Origin: Cordylochernes scorpioides | Lineage: Eukaryota > Arthropoda > Arachnida > Pseudoscorpiones > Chernetidae | Direction of reading: 5' to 3' | DNA: 64,000 bases | Assembly: GCA_030710605.1 (NCBI GenBank) | Contig: CP092877.1 | Span: forward strand, 38,054,990-38,118,989 | Shown here: positions 19,801-30,939 of the stretch, piece by piece | Layout of the letters: each line of letters opens with the position of its first letter | How positions within the stretch are numbered: the first letter of the stretch is position 1 | The notes under the pieces: generated by a model | What the model was told of the DNA's origin: nothing | What the model saw: the letters and a program-made list of their open reading frames with translations, nothing else | Database searches by the model: none | Made by a program: the position numbers and the translations under genes

Positions 19801-22800
19801 GTGAATAAAATATATTTTCACAAAAAAATTAAATGCTTGTTTAATTTTTGACAATTTCAAATTAGAAGTGATGGTATAATGTTTGGAAGTGATTTATTTA
19901 TTTTAATTGTTAAAATTTTATTTTTATATGAAGTTAATGGCGTATGTTTTAGAAGAACTTTCAGATGTGATGATTATAAAAATTATGAAGCAATCATGAT
20001 GTCTTGGCAGTTTTCTTTATGAAAATATAATTTTGGTGAAATACACTTTATGGTCATTCTCTATAGATTTTGATGACATACAGAAAAACTAAGTGCAGAT
20101 ACGGAATCAGCGCCATTTGATTACCAAAAAAGCATTTTAAATGCTCAAACATCAAAACTTTTTAAAAATTTTGTAGACCTGTGTAATCGATACTGAGAAA
20201 GAGTTGAATTAAAAAAATAGAAATTTATTATCTTCGAAATTTAAATAGCTGAGAGGATTCCAGCAAACTACAATATCATTTTTTTTTTTGCTACATGTTT
20301 TAATTTGCATTTACCTATTTTATATATCTCTGATTGTATTTAAAATTGTCATCCAATTATTCTACTTTTGGCGAAATGGTGTTTTATAAATTTATCATTT
20401 GATATTATTGGGGTTCTTTCCTGGTATTCAAAAAGGAAAAAATACGTGTCGATCAGTTATATTTTTCAATTTATCAAACAATTTAGCCGCTGAATATCTG
20501 ATTCTGGTAGAGCGCCATCTAGCAAATAATATTTGAACTAAAAACAATTTCGAATTTTTCACATTTTTCCATAAAAAAATCTCATTGCATCCTGAACATA
20601 ATGGTGTTTACCGCATTGCTCTAGCGCAAATATTTGCGGAGTTATTAATTTTTAGAATTGTGCAAGACTTTTGGATCACCCTGTATTTATGGAGTCGTAG
20701 AGGGAAAGATCCTTTATTACTTAAAGGTATAAAACTATAAAAGGGCAAAAGATCTAACTATATGTACATAAGCAGCTCACGCCGGCCTGCCCTATTCACT
20801 TAACTGCTAGCCTTCCAAACAATCCAACAAGGCCGCGCTATATGGGCAGATGACAATTTGCATAGACAATACTGAAGTTATATGTAAATCACAAGAGTAT
20901 TCTATCGTAGAAATATTCCGTAATTGTAACTTTCAACAGAATGGTCAATGAATGAAAATAAAATATATGTTTATATATATTCGTTTGTTCATTTATTAAT
21001 AATTATCCCTTTTAATAATAACTTACAAATAAAAAACTTTATAGAATATAAAAAATATTGAAACAATATTTTGGACTATTTTATGAAAGAATTTTGTGTG
21101 TTTTAGAATGATATTATTATTTAATTTTCTAATATATCCATGGAAATAGCATGTTCCCTCTCAGTTTATGGCAACGTTGCCAGATGTTTCCCTCACAAAA
21201 TCCCTCTCCTCTCCCATACACTCAGCATTTTTATGAAAAAGCTAAATCCCGTATTCCAATAGCGTCCATATGTATGTGGGAATAAAACTGGAAGAAAAAG
21301 CAATTTAACTTGAATTGCTTGGTTTATGAGTCGGTTTTTGTGCAAATTTCGGTTCCACTTTTATCAATATATTGCCTATATCTTACAAATTCTAGGTCTT
21401 AAACTTTATTTAATGGATCGTTTGGTTAGAAAAACACTAAAGGTAGGCTTTAATTTAACTTCATTTTTATTGCCTTCTGAGAGATTTTCCTCAATAGAAA
21501 ATTACTTCTCTATTATATAATAAAAATAGACATAGTTAATTACTTAGTTGAACATTTTGATTATATGGTGTTTAAAATTGTGTAAATTATATTTATATTC
21601 TTTATATTTTGACTACCTTAAAAAAGGAAGGCGTTCAGCCAACTGAAATATTGGTGAATAAATATTATATTTAGATAAAATATATGCCTTTTTAATTTAT
21701 ATATTTAGTCAATAAGTATCCATTATGGGGATAAAAAGAGCTTCTGTCGTTGGTTAGTTATCTACCACATGGAAGTGACATTCAGACCTTACACCCCTTG
21801 TATAATTATACATTGGGATAATATAAAAATAATTTTTAAAAATATATATATATATACCCAGCCCATGACGCGTAACGCCCGATGCTATGTTTCGCTTTTT
21901 TTTATCCTATTATTTTCTTCTATTTATTTATTATATTTATAAAACATACCTCTTATGCTTAACTCAACTAACAAATATATATATTTTTTAAATTTTCTTA
22001 ATGGTATTATATATGTATATATATATATATATAATACTCTGTCGAAATATAGTTTATAATATATAATATATTTTAAATAATATAAATAATAATATATTTT
22101 AAAACCATATTACACAATTTTATTGAAATAAAAATATAAATAAAGATTCAGAAATATATTAATAATAATAGTTTAATATATTATATTAATAAACCCTTTT
22201 TAAAACTATTCTTTGGACAAATATTCACCTAGACATAAAGAGTGAACAATTAGAGGTGTCAGGATTTATATTGAAATATCTATATATTGAATGGCAAACA
22301 TGAGAATAGAATTTATATTTTTTAATTTGCTGAAATTATACTAAATTAAATAAAAATAAATTTTCTTTCTCTCTCTCTCTCTAAAAAAGTATAAATATAA
22401 CAATTCTTCTATTAAAAATTTTATCATTGTTTTTATTTAATCTAAATAACATGTCCTTTATAAATAATATTTGAATATTAAAAATATTTATTAAAAGCCA
22501 AAAATATTTTCTCTCAAATTTCTGAATTTATTATTCAAAAGCCGTGTTTTTTAATTTACATAAACTACCAAAAAATCTAATATATTATAGCTTAGGTAAA
22601 GGAAACTTTTTATAAATTTCTAAAAACTTTTTTTTTCAAAAGGCACACAGGCCAACCCAAAATTAAGCCTTTATTAAAACTCTATTGATTATATCCAGTT
22701 TAATATTAAAATCAATAGTGAAAAGAGAGACACACCATTATTCACAAAAATAATTGATAAAACTCTCAACGAAATGTAGAAAATATATTGAATTTAAACA

Positions 22801-23509
22801 TAAAATAGATATAAAAAATATATAGATAAATTACGATTTACATTCTCTGTCAATGTTATTTTTATATAGGATATATTGGAAAAATTAAATTAAAATATAT
22901 TGATTGTTGTATACACGTTCAAATTTAATAAAAGCAGAACCCCTTGTAAACAGATTCTTTTGCAGACGATTTTTTTTATTAGTTTCCAGACGGTATTTGA
23001 AGTCTTACAAGAATAGACGTGTTTCTAACCCTAAAATTACATCGAAGCCTCTTTTGAAAATATTCTTTAAGAATAAAAATATAAAATATCATTGTGTGTA
23101 CAAAGTATATTAAAAATATTTACACCTTTTATTATATTAAAGTATTTTTAATTTGTAACAATTAATTGTTCAAAATTTTAAGAATTAATTTGTGTAATAA
23201 TAAATAGGAATATTTGAAAATTTGATTAAATTGTATAATTCAATATTTTAAAATTTTCTGAAAAAAAAAAAGATTATAATTTTTATTGAACAAAAATAAT
23301 TTCTATAGTTTCAGTTTCTAATAAAGATTGTTTGGATTTAGGCATACCGATATAAAATTTATTTATTTTAAATAAAATATATACGAACTTATAAATATTA
23401 TATTTGAAAATATATCTGAAAATATCTTTTTAAAATGCATTTCCTTACATATAAATAAATACAATATACTTTCACTAAATACAAATCTAATTTCCAACAC
23501 GATATATCA
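19801..23509. other. Long AT-rich non-coding interval
   Basis: No coding region or complete element is supported. Visible fragments are: a GAGCGCCATCTAG motif near 20511-20523, shared with the foldback element at 41 kb; a mixed-composition patch at about 20690-20900 with no recognised family; and a block near 21618-21660 (GGCGTTCAGCCAACTGAAAT then GAATAAA) that looks like a retroelement 3' end. Short frames such as those near 21326 and 22904 are AT-rich and lack motifs. Confidence 0.5.
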
Positions 23510-23513
23510 ATAT

Positions 23514-23693
23514 TGTAGCGAATTATTTATTATTTTAATAACAGAGTATAGTTTCTTTATGCTTATATTTTGCTACTCTGCAAACTTCTCTCATTGCTTA
23601 TCTTTTGTTTCTATCATTCATATAGTTTATTCTTGCCTCAAATAAATTGCTGTGTCATCCTGAAGTTCGTCTGTCCTAATTTTCCACGTGGCA
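23514..23693 (+). repeat. Solo LTR, 180 bp
   Basis: Starts TGTAGCG and ends CACGTGGCA, flanked by ATAT on both sides (23510-23513 and 23694-23697). The 3' half (CTCAAATAAATTGCTGTGTC onward) matches the reverse complement of the LTRs at 29967 and 30527 and the LTR segment captured by the Helitrons. An AATAAA lies about 50 bp before the end, as expected for the R/U5 region. A single LTR with target duplication and no internal region indicates LTR-LTR recombination. Confidence 0.8.
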
Positions 23694-23697
23694 ATAT

Positions 23698-26251
23698 ATT
23701 TAAATATTAAAACAAGAATTAGGTAAGTAAAATACAATTAGCAATTAGAATATATTTTTCTATTTATTTACTGGTTATAGTTAGGATAATTCAATAACAA
23801 ATTCATATAGAAATTTCATATTATACAACTACAAACTAAATAAGTAAATGTATATATACATTATAAATATTTCTTCAATAATATTTTTTAGTAAAAAGGT
23901 TTGACACAAAAGAAACTAGATATAACATCAAAAGATCTTTGAAAATTGGGAATCCCTATTAACTTTAATTAAAAAGAAAGTAATTAATTCTATTATATTT
24001 TTTAAGCAAAAAAAAAATCAAACGATTTTCATTGATTTTTAAATAATATCACAGAAAGTTGATTAGTAAACTTAACTAGAAAGACTTCAGCACTAGTATA
24101 AAATATTCCTTGAACTTAATCCTTCATAATTAGCTATTAAATCTACAGAACTCTAAATTTTATTTTTTTTTATATCAATTTATTTTTTATCAAATAAATA
24201 TCGTTTGTTCATAAATCATCAGTTTCTTTTTAATTGGCTTTAAATCTTAAAGGCAAAGCAATTAAAATTTAATCTTTTAGTTTGTTTTTGTAAAAGGAAG
24301 AACTTTTAGATGAGCGATTTTTTATTGTGTTGTATATAATCTTTTTACAGGAATCTCTCATGAATATATACACAGTTTTCCGAAATATAAAATACGTTTG
24401 CAAAATTATGAATAACACTTGTATGCTTAATTTGGTTTTAATTGATACAATTTTTAATTGTTTTATTTAAAACATTTCATCATAAATATTACTTTCCAAA
24501 CTTTAGTTTCTAGATTTGAGATGCTATTGGAAAAAGGAGTATCACGAGACTACCTTTTTTAATCTTTAGTTGATACAACTCCATAGCAAGTTCCATAGCA
24601 AATATTTGAAGAGGAAATGTCTTTATGATACAAAATGGCTATATATATACATATGTTATCTCTGAATGAATAAAAATGACTATTGACCTTTATCAATAAA
24701 TACAAAACTAACCTAATATTTCTAAAGATTCAATATATAATATAGTGTGAAAATATATTTTAAATATATTCAAAATTATTCTAGGATATATATTCCTTTA
24801 TAAAATAAAATATTATATTTTATGTTTCCAACGTCAAAATTTATTAAACATATAAATTAATTTCATAGAGATTTAGAAGTGAAAACAAACATTACGATTA
24901 AGAAAATTTATTTGACATTTAAAATTAGAACTTGAAGCAATAAATAATAAAAATAAGTTTCAGAATAATATATATTTTGACGATATTTTTAATTATTCAA
25001 AACACACATTATCACATATAGAAATATATGGCACTGTGGCAATTCTGATAATTGGACTTTCTTTCAGGATTGTTTTCAGAAATTGACTTGGGCAATTTAT
25101 GAGAGAGTTTGTGGGGTCCTATAAATTAGAAGGTTGAGGTTGTGGAAAAATTAATAGGAAAGGATTTTATTAGTTTTCGGCTATAGATTCGTTGCTACAT
25201 AACAAGCATCAACTGAAGAAATTTCAGAACAATTTCAACATAACGTATGGCTTAAGCACAAATAATTAGTTTTACTTCTTTCCTCCATTCTATTTTATTC
25301 CTGTAAATAATGAAAATATAATTTGAATTCTGAATAATTGTGCCACTTTTTTGCAAACCTAGAAAGCAGCTATCCATTATTCTTTTTGATCCATAAAATT
25401 CAACACGATCGAATTGTTGAAAGCAAAAGTGTCAGACTTTTAACCTCCTAAATTACAAGCATCAAGAAAGTGGCCATTGTCCAGAAATGGATTGATATAT
25501 GAGTTGAAAAAAGAAAATAAAGTATAAAAAATGAAAAGTTTTAGAAAAGATATCAAATATTGGATAGTATATGACACTCCCAAAATCTACCCTATAATTT
25601 AGAACTATAAAAAATATATACAAAAGTTTGCAGAAAAAAAGTTCGATAATGATGACACGAAAAAAAATCACAGGACTTCAATCAAACCGACAATTTCCTT
25701 CAAGACATCTACTTTGGTGACAAATATGATCGTAGGTCTGTAATGACAGACTTGTCAATTGTCACCCAGGGCTTCCGATACACAACAATCTTCAACACCT
25801 AATCTAGCGTGGTATGGACATCGATTGGAGGGGAGATGTTTTTTTACCAGCGTGTCCTATCTGATAGCTAGTATAAAGATTGGCAAGATCAATAGGCTTG
25901 TGATTTATTTATGATGTGAACTTTATTTCCTTCATTTTTTACTCCTCTATATCAGATTTAAAAGATTTCGTTCTTGTTGATAGGAATGATGTGCTTCAAG
26001 TCAAATGATGGATTAGCTAATTGAGAGAGATATTATTTTTACTATATACCCAACATATTATAACCTGTTAAATATCATAATATGATACATACACAATTAT
26101 TGATTTCTAATATATCTGTTAATCTCGTGAATATAATCTTTAATTGGTCTTTATGTAGTATTCTCAGAAATCTGTCTAAAAATTTAGCTTCACATCAGGT
26201 GAGAGTTTACTTACTTTGTTATTGTTTCACTTGAGGAATATATTCTTTATA
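23698..26251. other. AT-rich interval without features
   Basis: No supported gene or element. A patch near 25700-25880 is less AT-rich. One minus-strand frame there contains VVYRKPWVTIDKS, faintly like a Penelope RT segment, but too short to call. Confidence 0.45.
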
Positions 26252-26255
26252 ATAT

Positions 26256-26450
26256 TGTAACGTAGAAAATCAGGAAAGACAAACTTCAGGATGACACAGC
26301 AATTTATTTAAGGCAAGCACAAATCAACATTTATATGATATAAGATAAGCAATGAGGGAAGTTTCCAGAGTATCAAAATATAAATAATATGAATATCAAA
26401 ATTAATAATCTGCATATAAAATATAAAAAATATTTTGCTAAAATATTATT
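26256..26450 (-). repeat. LTR of the TRIM/solo-LTR family, fragment or diverged solo LTR
   Basis: Begins TGTAACGTAGAAAATCAGG after an ATAT (26252-26255). It matches the small LTR element at 29967 across most of its length, including GCAATTTATTT and a GATAAGCAATGAGGGAAG block. The right end is not sharply defined. Orientation is inferred from the reverse-complement AATAAA near the left end. Confidence 0.6.
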
Positions 26451-26497
26451 GACTGTATTGACTCATCCGTCAATGAGCTCTACTCATCCCCAACAGA

Positions 26498-26571
26498 CAC
26501 CATCAACAAGCTCTACAAGCTTGATACTCTAATATGATTGAGTGGGGATAAGAAAGAAGAAGAAAATTCTT
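26498..26571 (+). repeat. 5'-truncated copy of the 37.35-kb LINE/SINE family
   Basis: Matches the last about 75 bp of the element at 37351-37728: CAGACACCATCAACAAG, then ACTCTAATATGATTGAGTGG, then an A/G-rich (GAA)n tail. Heavy 5' truncation is typical of target-primed insertion. Confidence 0.7.
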
Positions 26572-26661
26572 TATATTGGTTTCACCTTAGCTGAGGGGAT
26601 ATTTGCTTCTATATGGCTTACCTTAAGGAACATAACCCGCCAATTTTACAATAGCCAAGCC

Positions 26662-26820
26662 ATTTTTTCCATAGAGAGTAACCATTGCGACAGTGTATAT
26701 ATTGGTGAAACTGGTAGACAAGTAAAAGACAGAATAGAGGAACACAATAGATGCATCAAATACAAAGAAAAATATCCCTCATATTCCAACACATAAAAAA
26801 CGGAGACAAGACAATTAACT
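26662..26820 (+). pseudogene. Penelope-like element GIY-YIG endonuclease fragment
   Basis: About 45 codons contain CDSVYIGETGRQVKDRIEEH, the GIY-YIG core (YIGETGR with the following Arg and the EH pair). This is the endonuclease fused to the reverse transcriptase of Penelope-like elements. No RT precedes it and a stop follows within about 60 codons, so it is a fragment. The frame upstream of 26662 belongs to unrelated repeat sequence. A different Penelope-like fragment lies on the minus strand at 49976-50540. Confidence 0.7.
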
Positions 26821-27059
26821 TAAAATAACCGAAAACATTTCACAAAAACATAAACAACAAGCACAAAATTTTAATTCTTGTAGCCATTATATCTATAAAA
26901 CAAAATAGCATCAATAGACACATAGTAAAATTCCAGAAGTTTATAATAGGTTTGTATATAGCCCCAATATGTAATATTCTTTATTTGACAAAACAACCAT
27001 TGATGAATAATAGTTTGAGTCTTATTTGACTGGATAAAATTTCTAAATATATATATATT

Positions 27060-27380
27060 TAGCTTATGTATAGTCAAAGCTTATGTCCATAGTTTGCTTG
27101 AAAACCATTTCTAAGATTCCATCCTTCAGTGTAGCATATAAAAGCAGAATGATCCAATACAGTATTAGAGCTCTGAGAAGCGGTCTGGTGGATTAAATTG
27201 GCGAAACCGCTGGGAGGGTTCACCACTGATGGGCCAAGCCCTCCCAATATATTTTTCATCGCAGTAAGGACAGTAGAAGTTCGTTTTATGTATAAAAGAA
27301 ACATTCGCGCTTTTAAATCCTTTTATTTTATATGTATAGATGGCGCGTTATTGCTTTGTGTTATATATATACTATATACA
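27060..27380 (-). repeat. MITE-A copy (minus)
   Basis: Reverse-complement match to the family at 55.2-56.2 kb. Shared blocks are the inverted forms of ACTGCCCTTACTGCAATGG and TCATCAGTGGTGAACCCTC, TTTCGCCAGTTTAATC and, at the outer end, ATAGATGGCGCG. The copy is diverged and its ends are blurred by AT repeats. Confidence 0.65.
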
Positions 27381-27415
27381 ATTTGGAAATATGTAAATAT
27401 AACAATATATATATA

Positions 27416-28049
27416 TGTGATGATTTAAGACCCTGGACTTGTTGTGAATAATCCAGATATCTAATACCACATGTTCCACCACGTGACTGTATATAACTTC
27501 TTATATACTGCAAATAGAAAGCCTCAACTAACATCAATCTGTACCGCGTAAGAATCTAATAAAGTATAGCAACTGTACAGATAGAAGGAATGGAGCATAG
27601 CAGGAGAAAATTAAGGTTAAAACTAATCAGGCTTAGGTGAGAATAGAAAAGAAGGCCTAGCAAACCCCGTCCAACTTTTACGAGGTCGTGGCCCTCCTGG
27701 ATAATAAAACTCTCCCCCCCCCCCTGTTTACGTCAGAAAAGAGCAGTGACCTGTTCGGACCCGCTCAGCTATAAAAAGGAGGTCCCGATCCTCAGTTGGT
27801 CAGTCCTTAGTTAGTCATCATTCCAGTCCCAGTGCACCGGACGCTCCGATAAAAGGTAAACCCTTTCCTGCCAGAATTCTCCTCATCCCATTCCTTCTTG
27901 ACGTCAGACGCTTCTTAGTGGAATTTCTGTTTGCTTATTCCACCTTTGGCCCAGCTGTGTCGCCTTCCTCCACGACTGCACGGTAGAGTTGACATCGAGG
28001 TTCGTCTAGCATCAGGTAACACTGGTCCCAGAGGTCCCAAGATATCACA
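27416..28049 (+). repeat. Gypsy-3 5' LTR
   Basis: 634 bp with a clear promoter: TATAAAAAGG at 27770-27779, and a GACGTCAG motif (CRE-like) near 27901 in the transcribed part. A C-run lies near 27716. The first bases after the LTR do not begin with TGG, so no standard tRNA 3'-end primer site is evident. Confidence 0.9.
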
Positions 28050-28129
28050 GACTCCCCCGTCCGAAGAGTCGACAGGATAGTGGACGCCAAGTTACAAGTG
28101 AGCAAGTAGACCACTGTCTGTACAGAAAG

Positions 28130-28543
28130 ATGGAACAGGGAAGCGAGGAGGATTCAAAGAAGCCCATGGAGTCCGATCCCGACTACGAAAGTGGCGAAAA
28201 CACCACTTTTCCAAAGAAAGAAACCACCCTCGGTAAGACGCAGGAAATCGCCCCCAGCCAGCAGGACGCCACGCCCCCGCCGCCGGTATCAGATGTCCTG
28301 GGGAGTTTGACCAAGACGCTACATCAGCTTTCTGCCGTGACCGGACTATCGCGAGAAGTGGAACTAGCGCGCTACGATGGTTCGTACGAGGCGCAGAGCT
28401 TCTTCGACAACTACGACGCCCAAGCAGATCGGGCCCAACTACAATACTCTACAAGACTGAGAAAGCCACCAAACCTCCTGCAAGCACCCTTCCGAGTTAC
28501 CAACACGCGAGCGTATGTTACCTGCTCCCCCGACCATCTCTAA
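28130..28543 (+). pseudogene. gag: Gypsy-3 gag, truncated
   Basis: 137 codons from ATG 28130. The amino-terminal part is acidic and proline-rich (PPPPVSDVLGSL), followed by ELARYDGSYEAQSFFDNYD, which resembles the start of a retrotransposon gag domain. The frame then passes into a proline-rich tail and stops. The rest of the capsid and any zinc knuckle are absent, indicating an internal deletion before the protease. Composition is markedly less AT-rich than the flanks. Confidence 0.65.
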
Positions 28544-28619
28544 ACCACGAGCCCAGCGCAAGTAGTGAACTTTAACTGCCCCAAGGATCCTCCAACCATG
28601 GCCACAGACCAAGCAAGAC

Positions 28620-28931
28620 AGCACAACAGTAGGTTCCTATCACATAACTTTTGTTGAACAATTGCTCGCTCGAGCTGAACTGTCCAATAATGTAAACCTA
28701 CCTCTACTACTTGATACAGGAGCATCTATCGATATAATTAGTCGGAATACTTTTAAAATAATAGAAGCCAGTTTGCAAAATAGAATATATACCCACTTAA
28801 CTATTAACGCCATAGATAACAATGTTTTCACCATAAGTTATATATTTTTAAACGTAAAAATAGGTAACATAACACAGAACCTAAAATTCAATATTATAGA
28901 TACCCCCTTGTCTTTTGGCAATATCCCTTAA
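28620..28931 (+). pseudogene. pol: Gypsy-3 protease fragment
   Basis: An open stretch of about 100 codons contains LPLLLDTGASIDIISRNTF, the retropepsin active site (DTGA) with the usual hydrophobic lead-in. A following NLKFNIID.P block resembles the second half of the fold. There is no ATG at its start. The frame ends at 28929-28931; sequence beyond has only short frames in different phases. Confidence 0.7.
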
Positions 28932-29966
28932 CCCCATAAAAAATTTCTACTAATTATAAACTGTCCTCAGCTACTCCTGTATCAAGATAATGTACTTCTA
29001 CCAACTACCTTGTACGAATTCACTTCGTGCAAGCAACACGTGTCCCATGGACAGGTTAATACAACTGTCTCATTTACTAAATCTTCCCCTCCTGAAACGG
29101 GTTGCTCACACGTGGTGAATTCCAACACTCTTATGTGGCCTCATTATAATGTTCCTAATCCTATTTTCAATGCCCCTATGTCCTTTTATTTCATATCTTT
29201 GGACAGAAGTAACCTAGGTCACAGTCCCTATAATTTATGCAAGGTGCTGCATCAATTTGCACCCGATTTCGCCGACAACAAAAACAACTATCTTTCCCAA
29301 AACAAGTTAAAATTAAAAATCCCATCAACTACCTCGCCAGTAGCAAAATTAAGTCACAGCCTTCCAAAACTATTCCAATCGTTAAATTACAACATAGCTA
29401 CACTCCCTCGTACCTTCCTTTACATGCATATTTAACCATCGACAAATCTCTCTCAACAAAATAAACAACACCCTCTCACATCACTTTCTCCAATTGTCAA
29501 CAATTGTTTGCGCGCGACTTAACACCCAAATCCAATTTCGAGCCACACAAGCTCCATAACGTTGCCCCACTAAACACTAAAAAAAAAAAAAAAAAAAAAT
29601 CACATTAAACGTGCCATAGCCACTAACAATATAAAAATTCTCGATATATGTTCGTACAACCAGCACCCATGACTTTAGTAAATTTGTTATTCATAGTGAA
29701 ACAGGTTAGATTTTGTACAAAACAAAGACTTCACGTGACACCTTTTCATTTACAATTTTTTTGCTTCGTGTCACAGAGCCACACCACAAAACTCTTTCAC
29801 TTTTCAGGCCAAAGACGCCTTCACCACGCCTGTGACACTTCTCACCTCAAAGCGTGTCCACGTCGAAAGTCGCACTTTCACTCACTTCTAACCTGATATC
29901 ACTGAATAACATTTTTACTAAGTCCGCAACAAATTCCCCCACCACAACAACCATTCGATTTAATAT
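28932..29966. other. Gypsy-3 internal region, decayed
   Basis: The interval probably encoded the protease-RT spacer. Several short plus-strand frames exist (for example 29010-29435) but none shows a motif. An A run lies near 29579-29599. The last 20 or so codons before 29966 read in phase into the RT fragment at 30751 once the inserted element and its duplicate are ignored. Confidence 0.5.
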
Positions 29967-30185
29967 TGCCACGTGGAAAATTAGGGAAGACAAAAACTTC
30001 AGGAGGAAACAAAATTTATTTCAGGGAAGGACAAACTACGAAAAAGATAAACAAAAGATAAGCCACGAGGGAAATTTACAGAGTCGCAAGATATAAAACG
30101 TAAAAATGAACACTCTGTTAAATAAAAATAATAAAATTAAGAAATACTATGTTACATAAATAAAATTAATAAATACTATGTTACA
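29967..30185 (-). repeat. TRIM-like element, 3' LTR (minus orientation)
   Basis: 219 bp. On the plus strand it starts TGCCACGTGG and ends TATGTTACA. It has few differences from the partner LTR, so the insertion is recent. The same family gives the solo LTR at 23514-23693. Confidence 0.82.
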
Positions 30186-30526
30186 TAGCTTCTTCCCTAT
30201 GGGAGCTGTGACCCACAGCTAGCAATTATTGTAGATACTGACGTGGATTTGACGTGCTTCTGCCAAGGATTCCATCGAAGTCTTGGAACTTTGCCTAGTA
30301 CCTGAACTAGTACCTTTGCGTCCATTTTCTTGCGGCGTGAAGAGCGGCTTTGTCGTCGTATCGTCTATAGGGACATCGTCATCTTCGAGGGAAGTCTTGG
30401 CTTTAACACGGCGGTGGAATCCTGATGTCAGTCTCCGAAAATGTAGATCACAGCACCCATGGTTTCAAGGTCTTCTCGTCGATCTTCAGTTTGTCTTCCC
30501 TAACTTACCCAGCATCTCCACCAAAT

Positions 30527-30746
30527 GGCCACGTGGAAAATTAGGGAAGACAAAAACTTCAGGAGGAAACAAAATTTATTTCAGGGAAGGACAAACTACC
30601 AAAAAGATAAACAAAAGATAAGCCACGAGGGAAATTTACAGAGTCGCAAGATATAAAACGTAAAAATGAACACTCTGTTAAATAAAAAATAATAAAATTA
30701 AGAAATACTATGTTACATAAATAAAATTAATAAATACTATGTTACA
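30527..30746 (-). repeat. TRIM-like element, 5' LTR (minus orientation)
   Basis: 220 bp. The terminal base at 30527 is changed from the expected T to G on the plus strand; otherwise it is nearly identical to the partner LTR. Confidence 0.82.
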
Positions 30747-30750
30747 ATAT

Positions 30751-30939
30751 CAATAGATACAATAACCGGATTTTCGAAATACAAACACAAATCGAACAAA
30801 TGCTTGAACACGGGATAATTACAACCTCTGTATCTCTCTATGTCAGTCCCATAACGCTTGTCACCAAACGTGACAAATCAAAACGCTTTTGCGTTTACAA
30901 TTATAGAAATAATATCTCCGAACGTAGTTCGAATTAACA
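30751..30939 (+). pseudogene. pol: Gypsy-3 reverse transcriptase fragment
   Basis: About 60 codons read IEQMLEHGIITTS, then SPITLVTKRDKSKRFCV, then YNYRNNI, the amino-terminal blocks of gypsy-type RT that precede the first catalytic aspartate. The frame continues from before the TRIM-like insertion, showing that the small element hit a once-continuous pol. It stops at 30937-30939 and no palm motif (YLDD or similar) follows, so the enzyme is absent. Confidence 0.7.

Larger units (their letters stand above)
29967..30746 (-). mobile_element. TRIM-like miniature LTR retrotransposon inside gypsy-3
   Basis: Two direct repeats (29967-30185 and 30527-30746, about 219 and 220 bp, nearly identical) flank a 341-bp inside with no coding capacity. 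ATAT duplicates flank the whole (29963-29966 and 30747-30750). On the minus strand the LTR reads TGTAACA to ACGTGGCA. A primer site TGGTGGAGATGCTGG follows the 5' LTR (30509-30523) and a polypurine tract AGGGAAGAAG precedes the 3' LTR (30189-30198). Size and retained priming sites fit terminal-repeat retrotransposons in miniature, copied with borrowed enzymes. Confidence 0.82.

Noticed and set aside
22904-23113. 69-codon frame in AT-rich DNA
   Set aside because: Lysine, asparagine and phenylalanine-rich translation of AT-rich sequence without motifs.
25700-25880. Possible Penelope RT fragment (minus, VVYRKPWVTIDKS)
   Set aside because: Only one short, weak match in an interrupted frame; no catalytic motif.
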